Assembly (NCBI RefSeq): GCF_023284025.1
Contig: NZ_JAKIKR010000001.1
Span: 186,001-250,000, forward strand
Reading direction: 5' to 3'
DNA length: 64,000 nt
Source of the DNA: Shewanella abyssi
GTDB lineage: Bacteria > Pseudomonadota > Gammaproteobacteria > Enterobacterales > Shewanellaceae
Numbering within the stretch: the first letter of the stretch is position 1; each line of letters opens with the position of its first letter. The translations under genes and the position numbers were made by a program. Positions 40,084 through 49,143 of the stretch are shown piece by piece. The notes beneath the pieces are model-generated. The model saw only the letters and a program-made list of their open reading frames with translations, made no database searches and was not told the origin of the DNA.

Positions 40084-41061
40084 ATGTTTTCAAATGAAGT
40101 TATTTTTCTTGGATTGATTTTTATTGCTGTAATTTTTTTATCGCAAGCACTGTTCTTGCCTGTTTACAGTCCGCAAAGGGCAAATACAGCATTAATTAGA
40201 AAACGATTGAAAAAACTTTCTCAAGAGTCCGGAGATGTTACTTTCGAAACTTCGCTTTTAAGAAAAAGTCGTTTAGGAAAACTGGGGCCCATTGGCCGTT
40301 CTTTAGAAAGTTTTCAATTTATAGAGAGCCTCAGTTACCGTTTGGAACTTGCTGATTATAAATTAATGGGACACCAGTTTATCGCCTTAGCACTTGTTGC
40401 GGCTATTACGTTTTCAATTCTTGTGTGGCTATATCTTGGAGAGCCATTAGCGAGTGTTTTTGTATTTGGGTTAACGCTTTACCTATTCAACTTTAAGTTA
40501 AATCGGGATACAGCGAAACGTATGGACAAGATTGAAGAGAGCTTTCCCGATGCATTGGATGTATTGAGGCGTGCATTGCAAGCCGGTTACTCGTTTTCTG
40601 ATGCGATTAAGTTAATTACTGAAGAGATGGAAGGCCCCCTTGCTAAAGAGTTTAGCTTGATGTTTGCCAATATTAATTACAGTAAAGATACTAAAAGAGC
40701 AGTCTTAGCCTTTATTGAAAGAGTCCCAAGTGTTTCTGCTATGGCTTTTGCTAGTGCTGTTATGGTGCAGAAAGAAACGGGTGGTAATTTAGCCGAAAAT
40801 ATCCATAACCTTGCTAGAGTTATTCGTCTCAGATTTACCTTTAGGCGACGGGTTCGAACATTATCAGCAGAAGGGCGTTTATCTGCGTGGATACTCATGT
40901 TATTGCCATTTGCCTTGTTTGCGGTTATTTACATCCAAACTCCTGGATATGTAGGCGAACTTACCGGTACTGAAGAGGGCCATAAATTATTAATCTGGGG
41001 GGCTATTGGTATGTTTATCGGTGGCTTTTGGATCAGTAAAATAATAAGGATAGATATGTGA
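40084..41061 (+). CDS. tadB: TadB inner-membrane platform protein
   Basis: A 325-residue membrane protein with two N-terminal and two C-terminal hydrophobic stretches around a T2SSF (GspF-like) domain. The domain begins at DKIEESFPDALDVLRRALQAG and includes the GGNLAENIHNLARVIR segment. TadB and TadC form the inner-membrane base on which TadA acts. One bp separates it from tadC. Confidence 0.93.
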   Translation: MFSNEVIFLGLIFIAVIFLSQALFLPVYSPQRANTALIRKRLKKLSQESGDVTFETSLLRKSRLGKLGPIGRSLESFQFIESLSYRLELADYKLMGHQFIALALVAAITFSILVWLYLGEPLASVFVFGLTLYLFNFKLNRDTAKRMDKIEESFPDALDVLRRALQAGYSFSDAIKLITEEMEGPLAKEFSLMFANINYSKDTKRAVLAFIERVPSVSAMAFASAVMVQKETGGNLAENIHNLARVIRLRFTFRRRVRTLSAEGRLSAWILMLLPFALFAVIYIQTPGYVGELTGTEEGHKLLIWGAIGMFIGGFWISKIIRIDM

Positions 41062-41062
41062 T

Positions 41063-42028
41063 ATGGACTTCCTAATTGGTTTACTCGGACAGTTTTTCGA
41101 TGATCCTCAACATGTTGAATGGGCGATTTATGCAGTAGCAGGTATCGCAGGGGTTACATTAGCCATCGCCATTTCATACCTCATTAGTGGTGTATATTCT
41201 CCTTTTCGAAAGCGTCTAAAATCACTTAACGAAGGGGTATCAGCAAACAACATAAACAAAGATGCTACAGGAACTCTTGAGCATGGTTTGGGGGAAATGG
41301 CAAAGAAGCCTTTTTTAAACTTTTCCAATTATGAAACAAGGAGATTGCTAATACATGCTGGCTTTCACTCAGAAAATGCTTTAGCGATTTTTAATGCATC
41401 TCGTTTACTATTAATTTTGCTTGGCGGCATTATCTCTATAGTGATGTTAAATCTCTTTCCAAAAATATCAGGAATTTGGGTTGTTTACATATTTTGTTTA
41501 TTTATTGGAGGAGCGTTTCTTTTACCCTCAATGATTTTACAATCACTGGCTAACAGAAGAATGCGTAGATTACGAGTTGGCTTTCCTGATGCATTGGATC
41601 TACTCGTTGTTTGCTGTGAGTCGGGTTTAGGATTGATGGCAGCTTTGCAACGAGTGGCTAGAGAGTTGGCTTTTAGTCATCCCAATTTGGCCAGTGAACT
41701 TGATTTAGTCTGCAGTAAGGTGAGGGCCGGTTTGACGATTAAAGTCGCTCTTCAGGAGTTTACTGAAAGAACGGGCTTGGAAGATATTAAAGGTCTTAAC
41801 TCTGCCATTTCTCAGAGTATGCGCTTAGGTACGGGGATCGCCGAGACCCTTAGAGTGTTCTCCGATGAATATCGTGATAAGCGTTTGCAGGCTGCTGAAG
41901 AGCAAGCTGCCAAATTGGCGGTAAAGATGATATTTCCGATGATGTGCTGTATCTGGCCCTCGTTCTTTATTGTGGCTGTAGGGCCCGCAGTATTAAAAGT
42001 GATGAAAGTATGGGGACAAGCCTTTTAA
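41063..42028 (+). CDS. tadC: TadC inner-membrane platform protein
   Basis: A 321-residue partner of TadB with the same T2SSF fold. It has N-terminal helices (about 20-40, 110-150), the core beginning at RRLRVGFPDALDLLVVCCESG, the helix RLGTGIAETLRVFSDEYRDKR and a C-terminal helix ending in the pilus base. Translation is probably coupled to tadB. Confidence 0.93.
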   Translation: MDFLIGLLGQFFDDPQHVEWAIYAVAGIAGVTLAIAISYLISGVYSPFRKRLKSLNEGVSANNINKDATGTLEHGLGEMAKKPFLNFSNYETRRLLIHAGFHSENALAIFNASRLLLILLGGIISIVMLNLFPKISGIWVVYIFCLFIGGAFLLPSMILQSLANRRMRRLRVGFPDALDLLVVCCESGLGLMAALQRVARELAFSHPNLASELDLVCSKVRAGLTIKVALQEFTERTGLEDIKGLNSAISQSMRLGTGIAETLRVFSDEYRDKRLQAAEEQAAKLAVKMIFPMMCCIWPSFFIVAVGPAVLKVMKVWGQAF

Positions 42029-42070
42029 TCTATTGGCAGCTACAATCAAAAACAAAAAAATAAGGAATGT

Positions 42071-43093
42071 ATGATGCTGACTGTTAAACGTACGCTAAAG
42101 CTATTTTTAGCACTATTTTTTTTCGCGGTCTTGAGTGCGTGTTCCTCCACAACCCCAGATGAGCCGTTAGCCATTAAGCCACCTGACAGACAAGATCTGC
42201 TTGATGCTGGCGCCTTATCGTCAATAACATCTGATTTTGAAGCGCCTAAAACTGAAGAGGAAGCACTAAAAAAGGCGAGGAATGAGGAGCAATCGGGTAA
42301 TTTGGAAAAAGCACTCTACGCTTATATTCAAGCTTTGGATTTTAATGCTAAAAATGCGAACACTTTTTATCATATCGGCAGGATCCATACGATGCGAGGG
42401 AATCCTGACATCGCTTTTAGAGCCTATAATGAAGCCCTTACACTCGATCCTAATTTAGTGATGGTACATGCCGATCTTGGTGTTGTTAGCATGGATAAGC
42501 GTCAGTATAGAGAGGCTAGAGTTCATTTGGAAAAAGCGATAGAGCTTGACCAACAAAGGCTTGCATCGATAACAGCAAGTCGTTTAATTGGAGAGTTGTA
42601 CGTCCCCGATAGAGAATCTCCTGCAAGAGTATATAATGCGATAGCGATTCTAGATGATGTGCAAAATAATCACCAAAAAGCGCGAGAGTACTTCCGGTTA
42701 TTAATCGAGCTGCAGCCCCATTCTGCCATTCTTATCTCAAATCTGGGTTACTCCTATTACTTAACGGGTGATCTCACCACCGCTGAAAAATACCTAAGGC
42801 AAGCGATTAGGGAAGATCAGACTTTGGATAGAGCTTGGACAAATTTAGGTCTAATTTACGTGAGGAAAGGCTTGTATAAACGTGCTCTAGCAACCTTTGA
42901 ACAAGCGATGGAACCTGCTGATGCGCTCAATGACCTAGGCTACTTTTTGATGCTTGAGGGGAATTATGAGAAAGCAATCGAGTTGTTTGAAAAAGCTATC
43001 GACACCTCACCAAGCTATTTTGAACAAGCGCAAAAAAACTTAAAAAGAGCCAGGGCTGAACTCTCTGACGAGTTTAGGCATGCGACTAATTAA
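42071..43093 (+). CDS. tadD: TadD-like TPR lipoprotein
   Basis: A 340-residue protein with a lipobox LSACSS (Cys at about residue 24) and at least six tetratricopeptide repeats between residues 75 and 330, for example NTFYHIGRIHTMRGNPDIAFRAYNEAL. TadD resembles PilF pilotins and is thought to help place the RcpA secretin. Two ATGs in a row (42071, 42074) are possible starts; the second has better spacing to AAGGA. Last gene of the Tad operon, with a strong terminator after it. Confidence 0.9.
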   Translation: MMLTVKRTLKLFLALFFFAVLSACSSTTPDEPLAIKPPDRQDLLDAGALSSITSDFEAPKTEEEALKKARNEEQSGNLEKALYAYIQALDFNAKNANTFYHIGRIHTMRGNPDIAFRAYNEALTLDPNLVMVHADLGVVSMDKRQYREARVHLEKAIELDQQRLASITASRLIGELYVPDRESPARVYNAIAILDDVQNNHQKAREYFRLLIELQPHSAILISNLGYSYYLTGDLTTAEKYLRQAIREDQTLDRAWTNLGLIYVRKGLYKRALATFEQAMEPADALNDLGYFLMLEGNYEKAIELFEKAIDTSPSYFEQAQKNLKRARAELSDEFRHATN

Positions 43094-43124
43094 AAAGCCA
43101 CAGACTTGATTGCCTGTGGCTTTT
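43093..43124 (+). terminator. terminator at end of the Tad locus
   Basis: AAAAGCCACAG (43093-43103) pairs perfectly with CTGTGGCTTTT (43114-43124). The symmetrical A and T runs may let it also end the leftward hyp transcript. Confidence 0.88.
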
Positions 43125-43168
43125 CTTTGCATTAAACATTAACACGACTAGTGTCCGTCGGTTAATGT

Positions 43169-43516
43169 TTAAACCTGCTCTAACTCCAGCTGCATTAGCA
43201 TCATATCTTCACCGTCTAATACCTTAGTATCGCAACTTTGGCAGTGACTGCAGATAATGCTCCTTTCTTTATGTACTGTTTCTTTGTGGCACACAAAACA
43301 ACTCAACACCAATGGTTGTATGTTCATGTTCAAAGTCGCTTCAGCACAAATACCTTCTAACTTAAATGTCTCAAAAGCAGTTTCGAGTAACGCGGGTTCC
43401 ACACCACTTAAGATCCCCAGTTTTATATCGACTCGAGTCACCTTATTAGCATCGTTTTGCGCCGCAAATTTTTCGCACTCTTCTATCAATGCAGTAACTA
43501 TTGAGTATTCGTGCAC
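43169..43516 (-). CDS. hypA: hydrogenase nickel insertion protein HypA
   Basis: A 115-residue metallochaperone that delivers nickel to the hydrogenase large subunit with HypB. The N terminus MHEYSI carries the nickel-binding His2. The zinc site is made by CFVC and the CSHC/CQSC region (cysteines about 73, 76, 89, 92). It is the last gene of the leftward hydrogenase block and shares one base with the hypE stop. Confidence 0.96.
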   Translation of the reverse strand: MHEYSIVTALIEECEKFAAQNDANKVTRVDIKLGILSGVEPALLETAFETFKLEGICAEATLNMNIQPLVLSCFVCHKETVHKERSIICSHCQSCDTKVLDGEDMMLMQLELEQV

Positions 43517-44532
43517 TAACAGATCCTCGGTAGCAGTTCGCCCTGGGGGACATCTAAAAATCGGCTACTGCCCCATGGAGTATTGAGGATCACTTTACCT
43601 GGCTTAATGTCATTTACATGGCCAATAATGGCAGCTTGCTCACAATGACAAAAGGTTTGCATGATCTCTAACGTTGCCTTTGCTACGGCTTGTGGCACTG
43701 CAAGAATAAAGGTACCTTCGTTTGCCAAGTCAAAGGGTTCGAACCCATATAACTCACATAAACCAGTAACTTCATTACTGACAGGGATCTCTGACTCGTT
43801 AACTTCGATGCCAACATTTGATGCCAATGCCCACTCATTTAGTACAGCCGACAAACCGCCGCGGGTGGCATCTCGCATTGCATGGATTTCAATATTGGCT
43901 GCAATCAATTGCTCAACTATAGGCCACAGAGTAGCGCAATCGCTGGTGAGTTCAGATTCAAGCGCAAGACCTTCACGAGCCATTAAAATAGCGGCGCCAT
44001 GGCGACCAATATCCCTCGATACAATAATGGCATCTCCCTCTTTTAGGTTTTTTACTGAGATCCCATTATTGAGAATACGGCCCACACCCGAGGTATTGAT
44101 GAATAAGCCGTCTGCACAGCCTCTGGGAACAACTTTAGTATCGCCGCAAACAATACGCGCCCCGGAGCGCTTTAGCTCGTTTGCCATGCTGGTGACAATC
44201 GTTTTGAGGTCGGCAATAGGGAAGCCTTCTTCGATAATAAAACTACTGCTTAAAAATTGCGGCTCCGCTCCCATCATCGCTAAATCATTCACGGTACCTG
44301 CTATCGCAAGTTTGCCAATATCACCGCCAGCAAAAAACAGCGGTGCCACGGTAAAGGAGTCAGTGGTAAAGGCGGTATTACCGCTCAAATGCAGGCATGC
44401 AGCATCCTCTTCACTTCGAAGGATTGGGTTATCGAACGCCTTAAAGAATATATCTTTAATAAGGCGGTTCATCTCTTTACCACCGCCGCCATGACTCAGC
44501 TGAACTGTTTTGTTAATGTTTGAATGACTCAT
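43516..44532 (-). CDS. hypE: hydrogenase maturation protein HypE
   Basis: A 338-residue AIR-synthetase-fold protein that turns a C-terminal thiocarboxamide into the thiocyanate used for the Fe-CN ligands. The C terminus PRIC has the required terminal cysteine, and the N-terminal [11 protein letters not shown] and [14 protein letters not shown] motifs bind ATP. The start overlaps the hypD stop by 4 bp. Confidence 0.97.
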   Translation of the reverse strand: MSHSNINKTVQLSHGGGGKEMNRLIKDIFFKAFDNPILRSEEDAACLHLSGNTAFTTDSFTVAPLFFAGGDIGKLAIAGTVNDLAMMGAEPQFLSSSFIIEEGFPIADLKTIVTSMANELKRSGARIVCGDTKVVPRGCADGLFINTSGVGRILNNGISVKNLKEGDAIIVSRDIGRHGAAILMAREGLALESELTSDCATLWPIVEQLIAANIEIHAMRDATRGGLSAVLNEWALASNVGIEVNESEIPVSNEVTGLCELYGFEPFDLANEGTFILAVPQAVAKATLEIMQTFCHCEQAAIIGHVNDIKPGKVILNTPWGSSRFLDVPQGELLPRIC

Positions 44533-45650
44533 TCAGTAACTCCGCTATAACGGTAATATGCGTTACAAGCACCTTCAGAGCTGACCATACAGCTACCTAA
44601 TGGTGTTTCGGGGGTGCAACCTCGGCCAAAGACCTTACAATCTTTAGGTTTAGATAATCCACGTAAGATATCGCCACATTGGCAAGCTTTATGGTCGTCT
44701 ATTTCTCGATCAGGTAACTGTTCACGATAGACCTTTTCAGCATCCCGATGGCTATATTCATCGCGGAGCATTAAGGCTGAATCAGGGATGGGGCCAAGGC
44801 CGCGCCAACGAAAACTAGGCCGAATAGTCATGTATTTATTCACCAGCGCTTGGGCTGTCAAGTTACCTTCTTCTGATACTGCGCGGCTGTATTGAATTTC
44901 AAGTACGGCGATAGATTGTGCTTTCTGCTTGGCGATCATCAAGATCGATTCCATTACATCAACGGGCTCAAATCCTGATACCACCAGAGGGGTGTTATAG
45001 GAGTCGACTGCAGAACGATATACTTTAGCACCGCTGATCACGCTTACGTGCGCAGGGCCAATAAAGGCGTTAACCTTCGCTCTTGGGTCGGCCATCACTG
45101 CATCTATTGCCGGTGGTACAAGTACATGATTGATATGAAAGAGTAAATTTGAAATGTTGCGCTTTTCTGCTTGATCTAACAACACAGCAGTCATCGGGGT
45201 TGATGTCTCAAATCCAATGGCAAAAAAGATCACTGTTTTATCTGGATTGTCTGTGGCGATGGTTAGGCTGTCTAGGGGATCGTAAATAGGCCGAATGTCA
45301 CAGCCGTTAGCTCTGAACTGCGCTAGATTACCGTTGGAACCGGGCACACGGATCATATCGCCCAGTGTGATCAAGATAATATTAGGTAGGCTTGCTAGGG
45401 CTGCTGCGTGGTCAATGCGCTCTTTAGGCATAATACACACAGGGCAGCCAGGCCCGTGAATAAATTCAATGTTATCTGGCAACAGCTGATTGAGGCCGTA
45501 TTTCATAATGGTATGGGTATGACCACCGCATACTTCCATAATATTAATTTTTCCCGAATATTTTGCCGCTTCTATCGCTATCTCTTTTGCTAACGATTTT
45601 ATGACTTCGGGATCTCTAAATCCTCGGTAGAGATCGTTTAAAGAAAGCAT
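44529..45650 (-). CDS. hypD: hydrogenase maturation protein HypD
   Basis: A 373-residue Fe-S scaffold on which Fe(CN)2CO is assembled together with HypC. Conserved cysteines are in EVCGGHTHT and GPGCPVC. The C-terminal cluster region has CQCGDILRG, RGCTPETPLGSC and GACNAYYRY for the [4Fe-4S] site. Length is normal. It overlaps hypC by one base. Confidence 0.97.
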   Translation of the reverse strand: MLSLNDLYRGFRDPEVIKSLAKEIAIEAAKYSGKINIMEVCGGHTHTIMKYGLNQLLPDNIEFIHGPGCPVCIMPKERIDHAAALASLPNIILITLGDMIRVPGSNGNLAQFRANGCDIRPIYDPLDSLTIATDNPDKTVIFFAIGFETSTPMTAVLLDQAEKRNISNLLFHINHVLVPPAIDAVMADPRAKVNAFIGPAHVSVISGAKVYRSAVDSYNTPLVVSGFEPVDVMESILMIAKQKAQSIAVLEIQYSRAVSEEGNLTAQALVNKYMTIRPSFRWRGLGPIPDSALMLRDEYSHRDAEKVYREQLPDREIDDHKACQCGDILRGLSKPKDCKVFGRGCTPETPLGSCMVSSEGACNAYYRYSGVTE

Positions 45651-45898
45651 TAGGATCTGTTCTCCTCTTGTTCTAGTTTTGCTACGATCTCTTGATATAG
45701 CGCCAGACTTTCGAGCGCGTCTGCTATATCTATTTTATTCATCACAAAGCCAATGTGAATGAGCACATAGTCGCCTAGAACCAGCGGCTCGGTCATTAAA
45801 TGGCTACTGACTTTACGTTTTACCCCCATAGTGTCTACGGTGACAGAACCTTCATCTTCATGCACTTCGACGACCTGGGATGGGATTGATAAACACAT
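45650..45898 (-). CDS. hypC: hydrogenase maturation chaperone HypC
   Basis: An 82-residue chaperone. The N terminus MCLSIPSQV carries the essential Cys2, exposed after Met removal, which holds the iron with HypD and passes it to the HyaB precursor. Overlaps hypB and hypD by single bases. Family members in this position are either HypC or HybG-like; here only one copy is present. Confidence 0.96.
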   Translation of the reverse strand: MCLSIPSQVVEVHEDEGSVTVDTMGVKRKVSSHLMTEPLVLGDYVLIHIGFVMNKIDIADALESLALYQEIVAKLEQEENRS

Positions 45899-46659
45899 TA
45901 GGCTTTACCTCCAACGTGCTTGGCTATCCAGTCACCAACGTTGCGCAGTGATTGAGTGTCTTGAATTGAAACTTCTAGCAATTCAATATTTGGGTTGAGC
46001 TTTCTAAGCTGGGCTTTTGACTCCTCAACACTGAAATCAAAATGGGGTAGTAAGTCAGCTTTGGTGATCAACACGACGTCGGCGCGGCGGAACATCACCG
46101 GGTATTTTTCAATCTTGTCATCACCTTCTGGAACGGATAGCAATACGATATTTTTGTGTGTGCCCACATCATAACTGGCAGGGCAGACTAGGTTGCCGAC
46201 GTTTTCGACAAAACAGATATCGAGTGGTTCCAGATCGATGTGATGCAAAGCACTATGAACCATAAATGCGTCTAAATGACAGGCTGCACCGGTTTGGATC
46301 TGGAATGCTTCAATCCCTTTTGCTTTTAATCTATCGGCATCTCTTGATGTCTCAAGATCGCCTTCAATAACGGCATACTTAAGATCCATGTGGAGGTGTA
46401 AATGTTCAAGCAGTGTTGTTTTGCCGCTGCCTGGGCTGCTCATTAAATTAAAACCGGTAACAGATTTTGCTTCCAAGTGATCGCGGTTATGTTGTGCTTC
46501 AATGTCATTTTTATCGAGAATTTTATGGATCACAGACAAGGTTTTTTTGTCGTTCAACTGAGGGTTAGTTGCTATGTTTTGATCTGTTTTTGAATGCGAA
46601 TGGCTCGGGCTTAAAGAGTGATCATGACGGGTAATTGAACAGCCACAGTCTTGGCACAT
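45898..46659 (-). CDS. hypB: hydrogenase nickel GTPase HypB
   Basis: A 253-residue GTPase for nickel insertion. It has the N-terminal high-affinity nickel motif CQDCGC, a short His/Ser stretch (HDHSLSPSHSHS) and a G domain with SSPGSGKTTLLE (P-loop), EGDLETSRDADRL and ITKADLLPH. The His stretch is modest, so nickel storage is limited. A 105-bp gap to hypF holds an FNR-like box, so hypBCDEA may start its own transcript here. Confidence 0.96.
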   Translation of the reverse strand: MCQDCGCSITRHDHSLSPSHSHSKTDQNIATNPQLNDKKTLSVIHKILDKNDIEAQHNRDHLEAKSVTGFNLMSSPGSGKTTLLEHLHLHMDLKYAVIEGDLETSRDADRLKAKGIEAFQIQTGAACHLDAFMVHSALHHIDLEPLDICFVENVGNLVCPASYDVGTHKNIVLLSVPEGDDKIEKYPVMFRRADVVLITKADLLPHFDFSVEESKAQLRKLNPNIELLEVSIQDTQSLRNVGDWIAKHVGGKA

Positions 46660-46716
46660 AGGTAACTCCGTATTATTAGTTATGTCTTATTGTCTGCCAC
46701 CTTTTATCGCGCAGCA

Positions 46717-46730
46717 TTGATGTAAATCAG
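46717..46730 (-). promoter_or_regulatory. FNR/EtrA-like box upstream of hypB
   Basis: TTGAT-GTAA-ATCAG differs at one base from the FNR consensus TTGATNNNNATCAA. On the minus strand a -10-like GACAAT lies at 46694-46689, exactly where a class II site centred at -41.5 would require it. This supports an internal anaerobic promoter for hypBCDEA. Confidence 0.65.
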
Positions 46731-46764
46731 CTTTAGCTTTGTCGGAAGGTGATGCGGCTCACGT

Positions 46765-49143
46765 TTACTTTGGGTTTTCGCCAGTGCTATCAGAGCTGTT
46801 GTCTATTGTGTTGTGAATGGCATGCCAAGTTTGGCCTAAAGCGATACCTGCATCATTAATGGGTACCAGACCACTTGGCATGAGTTTATTTCCTTGTCTT
46901 TGCAGTTGACTTTCGCAGCGTTCTGACAGGTAACGATTTTGAAATACGCCGCCTGTTAATACGATGGGCAGCTGTGGATACTGTAAAGCGACTTCGCAGA
47001 CCATGTTTGCAATGGCGTCCATAAACGCCTTTGCAATGGATGCGATTCGGTCTTGAGTTAGCGGTTGGCTAGAGACTGCATTGAGGACCTGTTCGACAAG
47101 CTCTGCTGGATCCCATTGATTGTCGTTTGATAATGGCATTTCGAAACTAATGTTTTTACCATCAGTCGCGTCATTTGAATTATCAGTATTTTCGAATGCA
47201 GTAGGCCGTTCAGCGTTGTTTGCAACAGATTCGAGTAAGATCCCAGCTTGTCCTTCGTATAGCACCTTATCAATAAGGTTAAGCAGTACCGCAACGACGT
47301 CAAATAGACGCCCGATAGAGCTGGTCATGTTTATAGCGGATGTCTTCTGCCACACCTTATCTAAATTAATTAATGCTATGGCGGATAAATTTTGTATTGC
47401 AGGGATGTTTAATTGCACTATTTGTTGCAGTGAATATTTTTCAAGCAGTATTGATAGCAGTAATCTTACCGGTTGCTTAATGGCTTGTTCACCGCCGATC
47501 AGCTTGAAAGGCTTTAAGTGAGCAATACGCTGATAGTTATGCACGTCAGCGAGGAGTACTTCTCCACCCCATAGAGTGTTATCGGCGCCGAGTCCCGTTC
47601 CATCAAACGCAAACGCTAATACCTGGGCTGTTGTTTTGTTTTCAGCAAGCACACTTAACACGTGGGCATAATGGTGCTGAACAGATCTTTTTTCAACGTC
47701 AACTAGGGTCTCCGCCCAACTGCTAGTGAAATAGTCGGGGTGCAAGTCATGCACTAACTGCTTCGCTTCAAAATGATATAAACGAGAGAACGTATTCAGA
47801 GTGTCATGAAAATAGCTTTCAGCCTCGATAGAGACAAGATCGCCAATATGCGGACTAATAAACAAATTATGCCCAAAGCCAAAGCAGACGGTATTTTTTT
47901 GCTGTGCACCTAACCCTAAAGTCGCTGAGGTGATCTGTTTTGGGCTGTAAATAGACAGCGGCGCATAACCACGTGCAAGTCTAAGGACTTGTAGCCTTTC
48001 GCCTATATGCTGCACCACACTGTCATCACAACCATTTAAAATTGGCCGGTCGTGATCCAGAATGTAGTCAACCACATGGCCCAGCTTTAGGGCGATGTCG
48101 GCGCTATCAGTAATGATGGGTTCGCCGGTTAGATTGGCGCTAGTCATCACCAGTGGTGAGTCGATGTGTTGTAGCAATAGCTGATGTAAAGGCGTATAGG
48201 GTAAAAACACGCCGAGCCTGTCGATATCGGGGGCCACCAGCGAGCTTATATTCAGCTTTGGCTGGGATTTTTTCCTCATCACCACAATAGGGCGTTCATT
48301 GCCACACAAGGTCAGCCATTCAGCCTCATTTCCTTGGACTAGCTGTTTAGCGACTTGAATATTTTTCACCATTATTGCTAACGGCTTTGCGGGGCGGTGT
48401 TTTCGAGCTCGCAGTGTCTCGACGCTATGATGATTGCTTGCATCACAAACGAGATGGAATCCGCCGAGTCCTTTTATCGCAACAATCATGCCCTTTCTTA
48501 GCGCATTAACAGCTTGCGCTAGCGGATCAAGCTGAATGTTGTTTAGGCTTAAGTCAGGATTTTTAAAGCTAAGGCTTGGGCCGCAGTCGGGGCAACTGAC
48601 GGGTTGAGCATGATAGCGCCTGTTTAACGGATCGAGGTACTCTTTTTGGCAGCTCTCGCACATTGAGAAATCTGCCATAGAGGTGTTTTTACGATCGTAA
48701 GGCAATGCATTGATGATTGAGTATCGTGGGCCACAATTAGTACAGTTGGTGAACGGGTATTGAAAATATCGACTTAATGGATCGTTTATATCCGCAATAC
48801 AGTCAATACAAGTGCACTTATCAGCAGACACAGCGACGACAGCGTCAGTGTTGCTTTCGCTATGGATAATACTAAAGTGTTGCTCGTCTTCAATTGTTGG
48901 TTTAGCAACGATGGTGAGGTTATCTATCCGAGCGAGAGGGGGCGGCTCTTGGGCTAACCTTAGTGTAAATTGATTAATGACATCGGTGCTAGCTTGAGCC
49001 TCAATGGTTACACCTTCGCCATTATTGAGCACGCTGCCACTGAGGTTTAGCTCATGGGCTAATCGGTAGACAAAGGGGCGAAAACCGACACCTTGAACGA
49101 TGCCGGATATCTTGATACAAACACGTTGAGTAGATTGTGGCAT
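46765..49143 (-). CDS. hypF: carbamoyltransferase HypF
   Basis: A 792-residue enzyme that makes the cyanide precursor from carbamoyl phosphate and ATP. Domains in order: acylphosphatase (GIVQGVGFRPFVYRLA, about 13-28), two zinc-finger units (CIDC..CTNC, CESC..CPDC, about 110-185), a YrdC-like domain (about 205-390, KGLGGFHLVCDA, MTSANLTGEP) and a Kae1-like domain with the metal-binding HHYAH and FDGTGLG. All key residues look intact. It begins where the HypF-like paralogue ends. Confidence 0.96.
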   Translation of the reverse strand: MPQSTQRVCIKISGIVQGVGFRPFVYRLAHELNLSGSVLNNGEGVTIEAQASTDVINQFTLRLAQEPPPLARIDNLTIVAKPTIEDEQHFSIIHSESNTDAVVAVSADKCTCIDCIADINDPLSRYFQYPFTNCTNCGPRYSIINALPYDRKNTSMADFSMCESCQKEYLDPLNRRYHAQPVSCPDCGPSLSFKNPDLSLNNIQLDPLAQAVNALRKGMIVAIKGLGGFHLVCDASNHHSVETLRARKHRPAKPLAIMVKNIQVAKQLVQGNEAEWLTLCGNERPIVVMRKKSQPKLNISSLVAPDIDRLGVFLPYTPLHQLLLQHIDSPLVMTSANLTGEPIITDSADIALKLGHVVDYILDHDRPILNGCDDSVVQHIGERLQVLRLARGYAPLSIYSPKQITSATLGLGAQQKNTVCFGFGHNLFISPHIGDLVSIEAESYFHDTLNTFSRLYHFEAKQLVHDLHPDYFTSSWAETLVDVEKRSVQHHYAHVLSVLAENKTTAQVLAFAFDGTGLGADNTLWGGEVLLADVHNYQRIAHLKPFKLIGGEQAIKQPVRLLLSILLEKYSLQQIVQLNIPAIQNLSAIALINLDKVWQKTSAINMTSSIGRLFDVVAVLLNLIDKVLYEGQAGILLESVANNAERPTAFENTDNSNDATDGKNISFEMPLSNDNQWDPAELVEQVLNAVSSQPLTQDRIASIAKAFMDAIANMVCEVALQYPQLPIVLTGGVFQNRYLSERCESQLQRQGNKLMPSGLVPINDAGIALGQTWHAIHNTIDNSSDSTGENPK

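Noticed and set aside
43661-44494. A 277-codon plus-strand frame opposite hypE
   Set aside because: It is a shadow of the strongly supported hypE; its product is Ser/Pro-rich, has no domain signs and no ribosome site in a free region.
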